This document shows, one piece after another, positions 33,722-43,852 of a stretch of DNA of 64,000 bases. The DNA comes from Roseateles hydrophilus. GTDB lineage: Bacteria > Pseudomonadota > Gammaproteobacteria > Burkholderiales > Burkholderiaceae_C. The notes under the pieces were generated by a model that ran no database searches, had not been told where the DNA came from, and was given only the letters and a program-made list of their open reading frames with translations. How positions within the stretch are numbered: position 1 is the first letter of the stretch; the number at the start of each line of letters is the position of its first letter. The stretch covers positions 124,001-188,000 of the forward strand of contig NZ_JAPPUY010000002.1 of NCBI RefSeq assembly GCF_026712245.1, written 5' to 3'. The position numbers and the translations under genes are program-made.

Positions 33722-35387
33722 CATCGCCTCGGGGCGCTGGCGGGCTGACCTGATGGCCGGCGCCGTTGTGGCCGTGCTGCTGATCCCGCAGAGCCTGGCC
33801 TACGCGATGCTGGCCGGCCTGCCAGCCCAGGTGGGGCTGTACGCCAGCCTGTTGCCGCTGCTGGCCTATGCGGCGTGGGGCTCCAGCCCCGTGCTCGGCC
33901 TGGGGCCAGTGGCGGTGCTCGCGTTGATGATTGCGCAGGCGCTCGCCGGGCTGCCGGCCGGCGTCAGCCCCGAGGCCGGTGCCTTGGTGCTCGCGGCCGA
34001 GGTGGGCCTGCTGCTGGCGTTGGCCGCGCTGCTGCGCCTGGATGCGCTGGCCAGCCTGCTGTCGGTGCCGGCGCTGCGCGGCTTCGAGACCGGCGCCACG
34101 CTGATGATCGCGGCCAGCCAGCTGCCCGTGCTGCTGGGCAGCGCGGCCACCGGCGCCACGCTGCCGGGCCTGGCGCTGGCGATGGTGCAGGCGGGCCTGC
34201 AGCCGCTGAGCCTGGCCTGGGGGAGCGTGGCCGTGGTGCTGCTGCTGGCGTCGCGCCGGGCCGGCTCGCGCACGCTGGCGCGGCTTGCACCGCTGCTGCT
34301 GCTGCTGGGGGCCATGGCCGTGGCCGCGCTGACGCCGGCCGCGCAGGGCGTGGCCCAGGTGGGGGCACTGCCGCAGCTGTCGCTGCCGCTGGGCCTGCCG
34401 CTGCTGGATGGTGCGCTGTGGCTGCACCTGCTGCCGTCGGCGGCGCTGGTGGCGCTGATGACCTTCGTGTCCAGCCTCGCGGTGGCCGAGTCGCTGGCGC
34501 AGCGGCGCGGCGAAAAGCTGCTGCCTGCGGCCGAGATGCGCGGGCTGGCCGCAGCCAACCTGGTCGCCGCCGTGACGGGCGGCATGCCGGTGGCGGGCAG
34601 CTTCTCGCGCTCCATCCTGCTGCATGAGGCGGGCTCGCGCAGCCGCTGGGCGCTGGTGTTCGTGGCCGGCTTCATGGCACTGGCCATGCTGCTGCTGGCC
34701 GGGCCGCTGGCCTACCTGCCCAAGCCGGTGTTGGCGGCCACCATCGTCGTCGCGGTGCTGAGTGGCTTCTCGCTGCGCCCCTACCGCGAGGCCTGGCGCT
34801 ATGCGCGTGCCGAGGGCCTGCTGATGGCGGCCGTCACGGCCGCCGTGCTGCTGTGGAGCGTGGGTGCGGCGCTGGCGCTGGGCGTGGTGGGCTCCATCGC
34901 GCTGCTGATCCAGCGCACGGCGCAGCCGCATGTGGCGCGCATCGGCCGCGTGCCGGGCACGCAGCACTACCGCAACCTGGAACGCTATGCCGTCGAGTGC
35001 CGGCCCGAGGTGGTGGGCCTGCGCATCGACGAGAGCCTGGTGTTCACCAATGCCCGTGGCCTGGCCGACGTGGTGCTGGCCCATGTGCGCGCGCACCGGG
35101 CCAGCGTCGGCGAGCCCCGGCGTGTGCTGATGCTGATGGCGCCGGTCAACCACATCGACGTCTCCGGGCTGACGGCGCTGGAGGAGCTGCACACCGCACT
35201 GCGCGCCGAGGGGCTGCGGCTGGAGTTCTCCGAGGTCAAGGGCCCGGTGCTGGACCGGCTGAAGGCCGTGGGCTGGCTGGAGCGCCACGACGTGTCGCTC
35301 TACCTCAGCCACCACGAGGGCATCCAGGCCGGTGAACATGACCTGAGGCCCAGTCTGGCCGACATGGACGCGCCAGGGCAGCTGTAA
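33711..35387 (+). CDS. SulP-family anion transporter with STAS domain
   Basis: 558 residues. The start is a TTG at 33711, 11 bp inside the Bug gene, with GGGAG 6 bases ahead; the next ATG (33752) would cut into the first helix region. About twelve membrane segments follow (PQSLAYAMLAGLPAQVGLYASLLP is the SulP signature). A cytoplasmic STAS domain (about 440-540) contains NHIDVSGLTALEEL. SulP proteins carry sulfate, bicarbonate or dicarboxylates. No substrate can be read off, but a carboxylate shared with the upstream Bug receptor is a reasonable guess. Confidence 0.93.
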   Translation: MTADIASGRWRADLMAGAVVAVLLIPQSLAYAMLAGLPAQVGLYASLLPLLAYAAWGSSPVLGLGPVAVLALMIAQALAGLPAGVSPEAGALVLAAEVGLLLALAALLRLDALASLLSVPALRGFETGATLMIAASQLPVLLGSAATGATLPGLALAMVQAGLQPLSLAWGSVAVVLLLASRRAGSRTLARLAPLLLLLGAMAVAALTPAAQGVAQVGALPQLSLPLGLPLLDGALWLHLLPSAALVALMTFVSSLAVAESLAQRRGEKLLPAAEMRGLAAANLVAAVTGGMPVAGSFSRSILLHEAGSRSRWALVFVAGFMALAMLLLAGPLAYLPKPVLAATIVVAVLSGFSLRPYREAWRYARAEGLLMAAVTAAVLLWSVGAALALGVVGSIALLIQRTAQPHVARIGRVPGTQHYRNLERYAVECRPEVVGLRIDESLVFTNARGLADVVLAHVRAHRASVGEPRRVLMLMAPVNHIDVSGLTALEELHTALRAEGLRLEFSEVKGPVLDRLKAVGWLERHDVSLYLSHHEGIQAGEHDLRPSLADMDAPGQL

Positions 35388-35431
35388 CGCCGTTCTGATA
35401 CCGTCTCGGCCCAATCAGCGCGTGAGACGCC

Positions 35432-36925
35432 ATGAATGACAACGAGACCCTGCTCGGCATCCGCCGTGGCATCGAGAAGGAAAGCCTGCGCGCCCTGCCC
35501 GGGGGCGGCCTGGCGCTGACGCCGCATCCGCAAGCGCTTGGTTCTGCGCTGACGCACCCGCACATCACCACCGACTACAGCGAGTCGCAGCTGGAGCTCA
35601 TCACCGGCGTGCATGCCGGCGTCGATGACGTGCTGACCGAGCTGACCGAGGTTCACCAGGCCGTCTACCGCGCGCTGGGCGACGAGCGGCTGTGGGTCAG
35701 CTCCATGCCCTGCGGGCTGCCGGCCGACGAGACCATCCCCATTGGCCGCTACGGCAGCAGCAATGTGGGCCGTGCCAAGAGCGTTTACCGCATGGGCCTG
35801 GGCCAGCGCTACGGCCGACGCATGCAGACCATCTCGGGCATCCACTACAACTGGTCGCTGCCGGGTGTGGGCACCGAGGGCTACTTCGGCGCCATCCGCA
35901 ACTTCCGCCGCGAGGGCTGGCTGCTGCTGTACCTGTTCGGCGCCAGCCCGGCGCTGTGCGACAGCTTCGTGCAGGGCCGCGACCACGGCCTGCAGCGCCT
36001 GTCCGAGCACAGCCTGTACCTGCCGCACGCCACCTCGCTGCGCATGGGCCGCCTGGGCTACCAGAGCGACGCGCAGTCGAGCATCTCGGTCAGCTACAAC
36101 TGCCTGGAGAGCTATGCGGCCTCGCTGCAGGGCGCGTTGACGACGCCGTACCCGGCCTACGAGGCCATCGGCGTGCAGACGCCGGGCGGCGACTACAACC
36201 AGCTCTCCACCAGCCTGCTGCAGATCGAGAACGAGTTCTACAGCACCATCCGCGCCAAGCGCGTGATCCGCTCCGGCGAGCGGCCGCTGCATGCGCTGCG
36301 CGAGCGCGGCGTCGAGTACATCGAGGTGCGGCTGATGGACCTGGACCCGTTCGAGCCCGTGGGCATCGGCGCCGACGCCGTGCGCGTGCTGGACGCCTTC
36401 CTGCTGCACTGCCTGCGCAGCCCCAGCCCCAACGACACGCCGGACGAAATCGCCGCCAACGCGCGCAACCAACACCGCGTCGCCGCGCGCGGCCGTGAGC
36501 CCGGCCTGATGCTGGAGCACTGGCAGGGCGGCGAGCGGTCGCTGCAGGACTGGGCCGGCGCCATCCTGGCCGGCTGTGCCACGCAGGCTGCGGCGCTGGA
36601 CGCCGCCCACGGCGGCAACGCCTATCGCGATGCGCTGGCCCGCGTGGCCGAGCGGCTGGCGCGGCCCGAGCTGTGCCCGTCGGCACGCGTGCTGGCCGTC
36701 ATGGCGCAGGACTTCGGCAACAGCCATGTGGGCTTCATCCGCCACCAGAGCGATGCGACGCGCGCGGCCCTGCTGGCACTGCCCTTCCCGGCCGCCTTGC
36801 AGCAACGCTTTGAGGCGATGGCGGCCGAGTCGCTGGCCGAGCAGGCGCGCATCGAGCGCGCCGACACGCTGGACTTCGAAACCTTCCGGCGCTTCTACGT
36901 GGCGCCGGAGCGCATGGCCGTCTGA
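35432..36925 (+). CDS. gshA: Glutamate-cysteine ligase (proteobacterial type)
   Basis: 497 residues. The enzyme joins glutamate and cysteine to gamma-glutamylcysteine, the first step of glutathione synthesis, in the cytosol. The N-terminal RGIEKESLR and ALTHPHITTDYSESQLELIT carry active-site Glu residues of the type 1 family, and SSMPCGLP, IGRYGSSNVGRAKSVYRMGL and SGIHYNWSLP follow in the canonical order. It is slightly shorter than the E. coli enzyme (518) at the N-terminus. It is a single gene with its own short upstream region. The synthetase gshB is not in the window. Confidence 0.97.
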   Translation: MNDNETLLGIRRGIEKESLRALPGGGLALTPHPQALGSALTHPHITTDYSESQLELITGVHAGVDDVLTELTEVHQAVYRALGDERLWVSSMPCGLPADETIPIGRYGSSNVGRAKSVYRMGLGQRYGRRMQTISGIHYNWSLPGVGTEGYFGAIRNFRREGWLLLYLFGASPALCDSFVQGRDHGLQRLSEHSLYLPHATSLRMGRLGYQSDAQSSISVSYNCLESYAASLQGALTTPYPAYEAIGVQTPGGDYNQLSTSLLQIENEFYSTIRAKRVIRSGERPLHALRERGVEYIEVRLMDLDPFEPVGIGADAVRVLDAFLLHCLRSPSPNDTPDEIAANARNQHRVAARGREPGLMLEHWQGGERSLQDWAGAILAGCATQAAALDAAHGGNAYRDALARVAERLARPELCPSARVLAVMAQDFGNSHVGFIRHQSDATRAALLALPFPAALQQRFEAMAAESLAEQARIERADTLDFETFRRFYVAPERMAV

Positions 36926-36939
36926 GCCGCCGCGGCGCG

Positions 36940-39111
36940 CTACTGGGAGATCTTGGGCAGGCCGTCGACGTCGGTGAACACCGAGTCGCTGAAGCCCAGC
37001 CGCGCGTCGTCGCCCTGTGACTGCTTCGCCCAACGGGCCAGCTCCTGCGCGGGCATGGGCCGCGCGAACAGGAAACCCTGCAGCTTGTCGCAGCGCTTGG
37101 CGCGCAGCACCTCGGCCTGGCCCTCGGTCTCCACGCCCTCGGCCACCACCTCCAGGCTCAGCGCATGGGCCAATTCGATGACGGCGTTGACGATGGCGCG
37201 CGCGTCGGCGCTGGTTTCCAGGTCCTGGACGAAGCTGCGGTCGATCTTCAGTTGCGACACCGGCAGCCGGCGCAGGTAGGCCAGGCTGGAATAGCCGGTG
37301 CCGAAGTCGTCGATGGACAGGCTCACGCCCAGCTCCCCCAGTCGCTGCAGCACGCGCTCGGTGGCGGCGGCGTCCGCCATCGCGACGGACTCGGTGATCT
37401 CGCAGCTCAGTTGCGCCGCGTCCAGGTGGTGGCGCGCGAGCGCCTGCTCCAGCCGCAGCAGCAGCGCCTCGGGCTGGCGCAGCTGCTGCACCGACAGGTT
37501 GATGGCCACGCGCAGCTTGAGGCCCTGGTCGCGCCAGTCGGCAATCTGCCGGCAGGCCTCGTCGATGACCCAGTCGCCCAGCTGGATGATGAGCCCGAAG
37601 CGCTCCGCCACCGGAATGAAGGTGCCGGGGCTGATGGGGCCACGGCGCGGGTGCTGCCAGCGCAGCAGCGCCTCCACGCCGCGCACGCGGGTGGTGTCGC
37701 CGGCCACCTTGGGCTGGTAGTGCAACGCCAGGCCCGCGCCGCCGGCCTCCAGCGCCGCGCGCAGGTCGCGGGCCAGTTCCAGCTGGTCGCGCACGCCGTC
37801 CTGCATGTGGGCCTCGAAGAATGCGAAGCCGTTGCCGCCACTGCGCTTGACGGCCTGCGCGGCCGAGTCGGCCTGTCCGATGAGCATGCGGGTGGCGATG
37901 TCGCTGCCGCCGTGCGCGGCGATGCCGATGGACGCGGACAGCCGCAGGGGCTGGCTGGCCTCGCCAGTTCCGATGCGCATGGGCTGGGCCACCGCATCCA
38001 GCAGACGCTGGGCGATCTGGGCCAGCGTGGCCTCGTCGGCCTCGCCCTCCAGCAGCACGACGAACTCGTCGGCGCCCAGCCGGGCCACTGTGTCGTGGCC
38101 ACGCGCCTGCGCCTGCAGCCGGGTGGCCACTTCGCGCAGCACGGCATCGCCGGCCGCGTGGCCGAAGGCCTCATTGACGGGCTTGAAGCCGTCCAGGTTC
38201 AGCATCAGCAGCGCCACGCCGGTGCGGTCGCGGCGGCCGCGCGCGATGGCGTGGTTGATGCGGTCGTCCAGCAGTTGGCGGTTGGACAGGCCGGTCAGCG
38301 GGTCGCGCAGCGCCTGCTCGGCCAGCTCCGTCGTGGCCTCGCGCAGGGACTGCTGCAAGCCCGCAGCGCGTTGCTGCAGCCGCGCATCCAGCAGCGAGGT
38401 GAACAGCGTCAGCAGCAGCAGCGCCAGCGTGGCGCCGGCCACCAGTGTGCCGAGGTTGTCACCGCGCAGCCCGTTGGTGCTGAGGCACAGGCTGCCTTCG
38501 GCAATGCCAGCGGCGGCCATGCCGGTGTAGTGCATGCCGGCCACGGCCGCGCCCATGACCAGCGCCGCCGCCAGCTGCCCCCAGCGGGCCTGCGCAGCGG
38601 ACAGCCGGCGCAGCCAGAAAAAGATCATCAGCGCCGCCGCGGCGGCTCCGGTGGCCACGCCCGCCGATGCGGCCACCAGGCCCCAGTGCCAGCGGATGCC
38701 CGGCGCCAGCACCAGCGCGGCCATGCCGGTGTAGTGCATGCCGCAGATGCCCACGCCCATGCTGACGGCGCCCAGCGTGAGCCGTTTCACCGTCAACTGG
38801 TCGAGCGCCGCCACGCGCAGCGCGATGGCGGACACGGCCACGGCGGCCAGCCAGCTCAGCGCGGTGATGGCCGTGTCGTAGCCCGTCTCGAACGGCAGTT
38901 GCAGCGCCAGCATGCCGATGAAATGCATGGCCCAGATGCCGCTGCCCATGGACAGCGAGCCGGCAAGCCACCAGGCCATCGCGCTCTGCGGGTCCGGCGT
39001 GCGTACGCGTTGTGCCAGGTCCAGTGCCACGTAAGAGGCGAAGGCGGCAGTGAGATAGGACAGCACCACGACGCCGGGGTCGAAGCGCAGCGCGAGGTCG
39101 GCGATGGGCAT
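36940..39111 (-). CDS. MHYT-GGDEF-EAL membrane protein, probable cyclic di-GMP phosphodiesterase
   Basis: 723 residues. Seven membrane helices (1-240) contain three MHYT-type motifs (MHFIG near 62, MHYTG near 127 and 195), proposed to bind copper and sense oxygen, CO or NO. A degenerate GGDEF follows, with GADEF near 345 but a retained I-site-like RGHD. The EAL domain (about 440-695) has VEALLRWQHP, INLSVQQL, CEITES, DDFGTGYSSL, LKIDRSF and EGVET, i.e. all catalytic residues I can check. It is therefore probably a phosphodiesterase with a regulatory GGDEF. A minus-strand terminator-like hairpin lies in its upstream region. Confidence 0.93.
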   Translation of the reverse strand: MPIADLALRFDPGVVVLSYLTAAFASYVALDLAQRVRTPDPQSAMAWWLAGSLSMGSGIWAMHFIGMLALQLPFETGYDTAITALSWLAAVAVSAIALRVAALDQLTVKRLTLGAVSMGVGICGMHYTGMAALVLAPGIRWHWGLVAASAGVATGAAAAALMIFFWLRRLSAAQARWGQLAAALVMGAAVAGMHYTGMAAAGIAEGSLCLSTNGLRGDNLGTLVAGATLALLLLTLFTSLLDARLQQRAAGLQQSLREATTELAEQALRDPLTGLSNRQLLDDRINHAIARGRRDRTGVALLMLNLDGFKPVNEAFGHAAGDAVLREVATRLQAQARGHDTVARLGADEFVVLLEGEADEATLAQIAQRLLDAVAQPMRIGTGEASQPLRLSASIGIAAHGGSDIATRMLIGQADSAAQAVKRSGGNGFAFFEAHMQDGVRDQLELARDLRAALEAGGAGLALHYQPKVAGDTTRVRGVEALLRWQHPRRGPISPGTFIPVAERFGLIIQLGDWVIDEACRQIADWRDQGLKLRVAINLSVQQLRQPEALLLRLEQALARHHLDAAQLSCEITESVAMADAAATERVLQRLGELGVSLSIDDFGTGYSSLAYLRRLPVSQLKIDRSFVQDLETSADARAIVNAVIELAHALSLEVVAEGVETEGQAEVLRAKRCDKLQGFLFARPMPAQELARWAKQSQGDDARLGFSDSVFTDVDGLPKISQ

Positions 39112-39197
39112 CGAATCCAGTATGCAAGCGGAGCGCCTGCGTGGCGCGCCGGTGCGATGGCGGGGGTGCGGCAGGCTTCACGGTCTGCGGCGCTGCG

Positions 39198-39230
39198 AAA
39201 AAAAGACCCGGTCAGCCATGCTGCCGGGTC
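39198..39230 (-). terminator. Rho-independent terminator, minus strand, upstream of the MHYT gene
   Basis: On the minus strand a stem GACCCGG+CAGC/GCTG+CCGGGTC (one bulged base, 3-nt loop) is followed directly by seven T residues. A second hairpin (GCCCTC/GAGGGC, 39236-39252) lies just before it. No minus-strand gene precedes it: the gene upstream is on the other strand. It would end a transcript started within 39231-39330 or leak-through antisense RNA, or act as an attenuator for the MHYT gene. Confidence 0.7.
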
Positions 39231-39332
39231 TGCAAGCCCTCGAGGGGAGGGCGTCGTTGGGAAGATCCACTGTAGGGGGCGGCCCGGTGTGTGGGGAGGC
39301 ACTATTCACGCCTTGCTGTCGATAATTCGACG

Positions 39333-39989
39333 ATGAAACCCATCGCCGACACCCTCTCAGAAGCTGACCTGGACCGCCTGCAGGCGCTGCTGGACGCGCT
39401 GCCTGCGCCGCTGGAGCCGCTGGACGTGGGCATGGTCGACGGCTACCTGTGCGGCGTGCTGCTGCAGCCCGAGGCCGTGCCCTTGTCGGCCTGGCTGCCG
39501 CCCATCCTCGACAGCGAGGGCCGGCCCACGCCTACCCGCGTGAACGACGAGTTGCTGGCCTTGCTGCGCCGTCGCCACAAGGAACTGAACGTGGCGATTG
39601 CCGGCCGGCAGTGGTTCGACCCGTGGATCTTCGAGCTCGACGAGACCGACGACCCCAGTGAAACCGTGCTGCCCTGGGTGGCCGGCTTTGCGCATGCGCT
39701 GGATGCGCACCCGGCGCTGATGCAGTTGCCCGAGGAGCCGCTGCTGGAGCCGTTGGCAGCCATCTACCTGCATCTGGACCCGGATGATCTGGAAGACGCC
39801 GACGCGCTGCTGGAGGAGATTGAGTCCCTGGAGCCGCCGGCTGACCTGGAGGAGGCCGTGGAAGGCCTGGTCAGCGCGGTGCTGATGCTGGCGGACGTGT
39901 CGCGGCCGCAGAAGCCCACGGCACGCCCAGGGGCGCGGCCCGCGCCGCATCCGGCGCAACGGCGCCGGACCGCGCCACCCCGCCGGTAA
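39333..39989 (+). CDS. UPF0149 (YecA/YgfB) family protein
   Basis: 218 residues from the ATG at 39333. The motif LDVGMVDGYLCGVLLQPEAVPLSAWLPPIL near residue 30 and the acidic central part (LPWVAGFAHALDA, LHLDPDDLEDADALLEEIESLEPP) are typical of the YecA branch. There is no C-terminal SEC-C zinc motif; instead it ends in a Pro/Arg/Ala-rich basic tail (about 190-218). The biochemical function of the family is not established in general. It stands alone between two minus-strand genes. Confidence 0.88.
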   Translation: MKPIADTLSEADLDRLQALLDALPAPLEPLDVGMVDGYLCGVLLQPEAVPLSAWLPPILDSEGRPTPTRVNDELLALLRRRHKELNVAIAGRQWFDPWIFELDETDDPSETVLPWVAGFAHALDAHPALMQLPEEPLLEPLAAIYLHLDPDDLEDADALLEEIESLEPPADLEEAVEGLVSAVLMLADVSRPQKPTARPGARPAPHPAQRRRTAPPRR

Positions 39990-40019
39990 GCCCGCGGGGC
40001 TGACGCGAGGCGCCTGCGG

Positions 40020-42419
<2,400 letters not shown>

Positions 42420-42482
42420 GGGGCGCGTCCTCGTGATGCGAAGCCGGCCAGCGTAGCAGCGCCGGTGGGGCGATGCCGGAGG

Positions 42483-43769
42483 TCAGGCCGTGGCGAACAG
42501 CCGCCGCGCGTGCAGGCCCAGGCCGGTCGCCACCGAGGCAAAGCGGTCGCCCGTGACGCGCGCCGCGCCGGGGAAGCCGGCCGCCATGCCCTCCACCAGC
42601 AGCCGCAGGCCGGTGGAGCCGCCGGTGAAGTACAGCGCGTCAACCTGCTCAGGCCGCAGGCCGGCCATTGCTACGGTCTCGTGGGCGGTGGCGATGATGC
42701 GGTCCAGGTCGGCGCGCAGCGCGTCCACGGCCGTCTTCTCGCTGAGCGGCAGCACCAGGCCGCGCTCCACCAGGCCCAGGTCCACCGTGGTGTCGGCGCC
42801 GCCGGAGATGGCAATCTTGGCGCCCTCGGCGCGCGCGGCCAGCTCATGGCCCAGGCGCTCCTCCAGCACGGTCATCAGCCGGGCGTGCTGGCGCACATCG
42901 TTGAACCAGCTCTTCATGCCGCGCCACTCGGCCACGCGCAGCGGCGCGTAGCAGGTGTTGATGAGGTGCCAGGTGGCCAGGTCGAAGTAGATGCCGCTGG
43001 GGACTTCGCGCCCGCTGGGGCCGGTGGCGCGGTAGCCGAACTCGGGCAGCAGGCCGGCCAGCTCGATGTGGCGGTCGAAGTCGGTGCCGGCGATGTGCAC
43101 GCCGTGGCTGGCCAGGATGTCGTCGCGCCGCGCCAGCCGCTGCACGCGCTCGGGGCCCACGCGCACGAGGGAGAAGTCGCTGGTGCCGCCGCCGATGTCG
43201 GCCACCAGCACGATCTGCTCGCCGCGGCCTTCGCGGATGGCCTGCTGCTCGAAGTCGAACGCGGCGGCGATGGGCTCGTACTGGAAGTGCACATCGGTGA
43301 AGCCCACGGCGCGCGCGCAGGCCTCCAGCTGCGCCTGCGCGGTGGCGTCGCGCTCGGGCTCGCCGTCGACAAAGAACACCGGCCGGCCCAGCACCACGCG
43401 CTCGGGTTCGCCTGCCAGGCGGCGCAGGCGCTTCAGGTAGCCGGCCACGATGTCCGAATACTTGGCGCCGCGGCCGCCGCCGACGTCGGTGGTCTGCTCG
43501 ATCAGCGCCGAGCCGAGGATGCTCTTCATCGAGCGCATGAGGCGCCCGTCGTGGCCGTCCACATAGGCGGCGACGGCGGCGCGGCCGAAGGCGCGCGGCG
43601 GGCCGTCGGCGTCGTGCGCGCCCTCGGCAAAGTAGAAGACGGCCGTGGGCATGGTGCGCTGACCCGGCTCCAGCTCGATGAGGCGCATGGCGCCATCAGC
43701 GCCGGGGATGGCCACCGCGGAGTTGGACGTGCCGAAGTCGATGGCGCAAAAAGGGGGGGCGGCACTCAT
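42483..43769 (-). CDS. Hsp70-family protein, YegD-like
   Basis: 428 residues. The actin-type ATPase fold has its phosphate loops CAIDFGTSNSAVAI (8-21) and VADIGGGTSDFSLVRV, and the adenosine motif LYFTGGSTGLRLLVEGM. The C-terminal substrate-binding domain of DnaK is missing, which is the YegD pattern. Its chaperone role is therefore uncertain and a regulatory ATPase is possible. No DnaJ or GrpE gene is nearby. The start is divergent from prsT, 83 bp away. Confidence 0.92.
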   Translation of the reverse strand: MSAAPPFCAIDFGTSNSAVAIPGADGAMRLIELEPGQRTMPTAVFYFAEGAHDADGPPRAFGRAAVAAYVDGHDGRLMRSMKSILGSALIEQTTDVGGGRGAKYSDIVAGYLKRLRRLAGEPERVVLGRPVFFVDGEPERDATAQAQLEACARAVGFTDVHFQYEPIAAAFDFEQQAIREGRGEQIVLVADIGGGTSDFSLVRVGPERVQRLARRDDILASHGVHIAGTDFDRHIELAGLLPEFGYRATGPSGREVPSGIYFDLATWHLINTCYAPLRVAEWRGMKSWFNDVRQHARLMTVLEERLGHELAARAEGAKIAISGGADTTVDLGLVERGLVLPLSEKTAVDALRADLDRIIATAHETVAMAGLRPEQVDALYFTGGSTGLRLLVEGMAAGFPGAARVTGDRFASVATGLGLHARRLFATA

Positions 43770-43852
43770 GGCGTATTACCGGCCTTGGGGCCAGTCCTGA
43801 CAGGGGGCGCGGATTCTAGGAACACAATCGCGCGCCCGTTGCCGGAGAACCG

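Noticed and set aside
39198-39332. Cyclic di-GMP riboswitch or 6S RNA in the MHYT leader
   Set aside because: The known conserved nucleotides of the GEMM riboswitch are absent, and the sequence cannot form the long open-bubble rod of 6S RNA; only a terminator-like end is supported.
37165-39336. 723-residue open frame on the plus strand
   Set aside because: Exact shadow of the MHYT-GGDEF-EAL gene, whose motifs on the minus strand are unambiguous.
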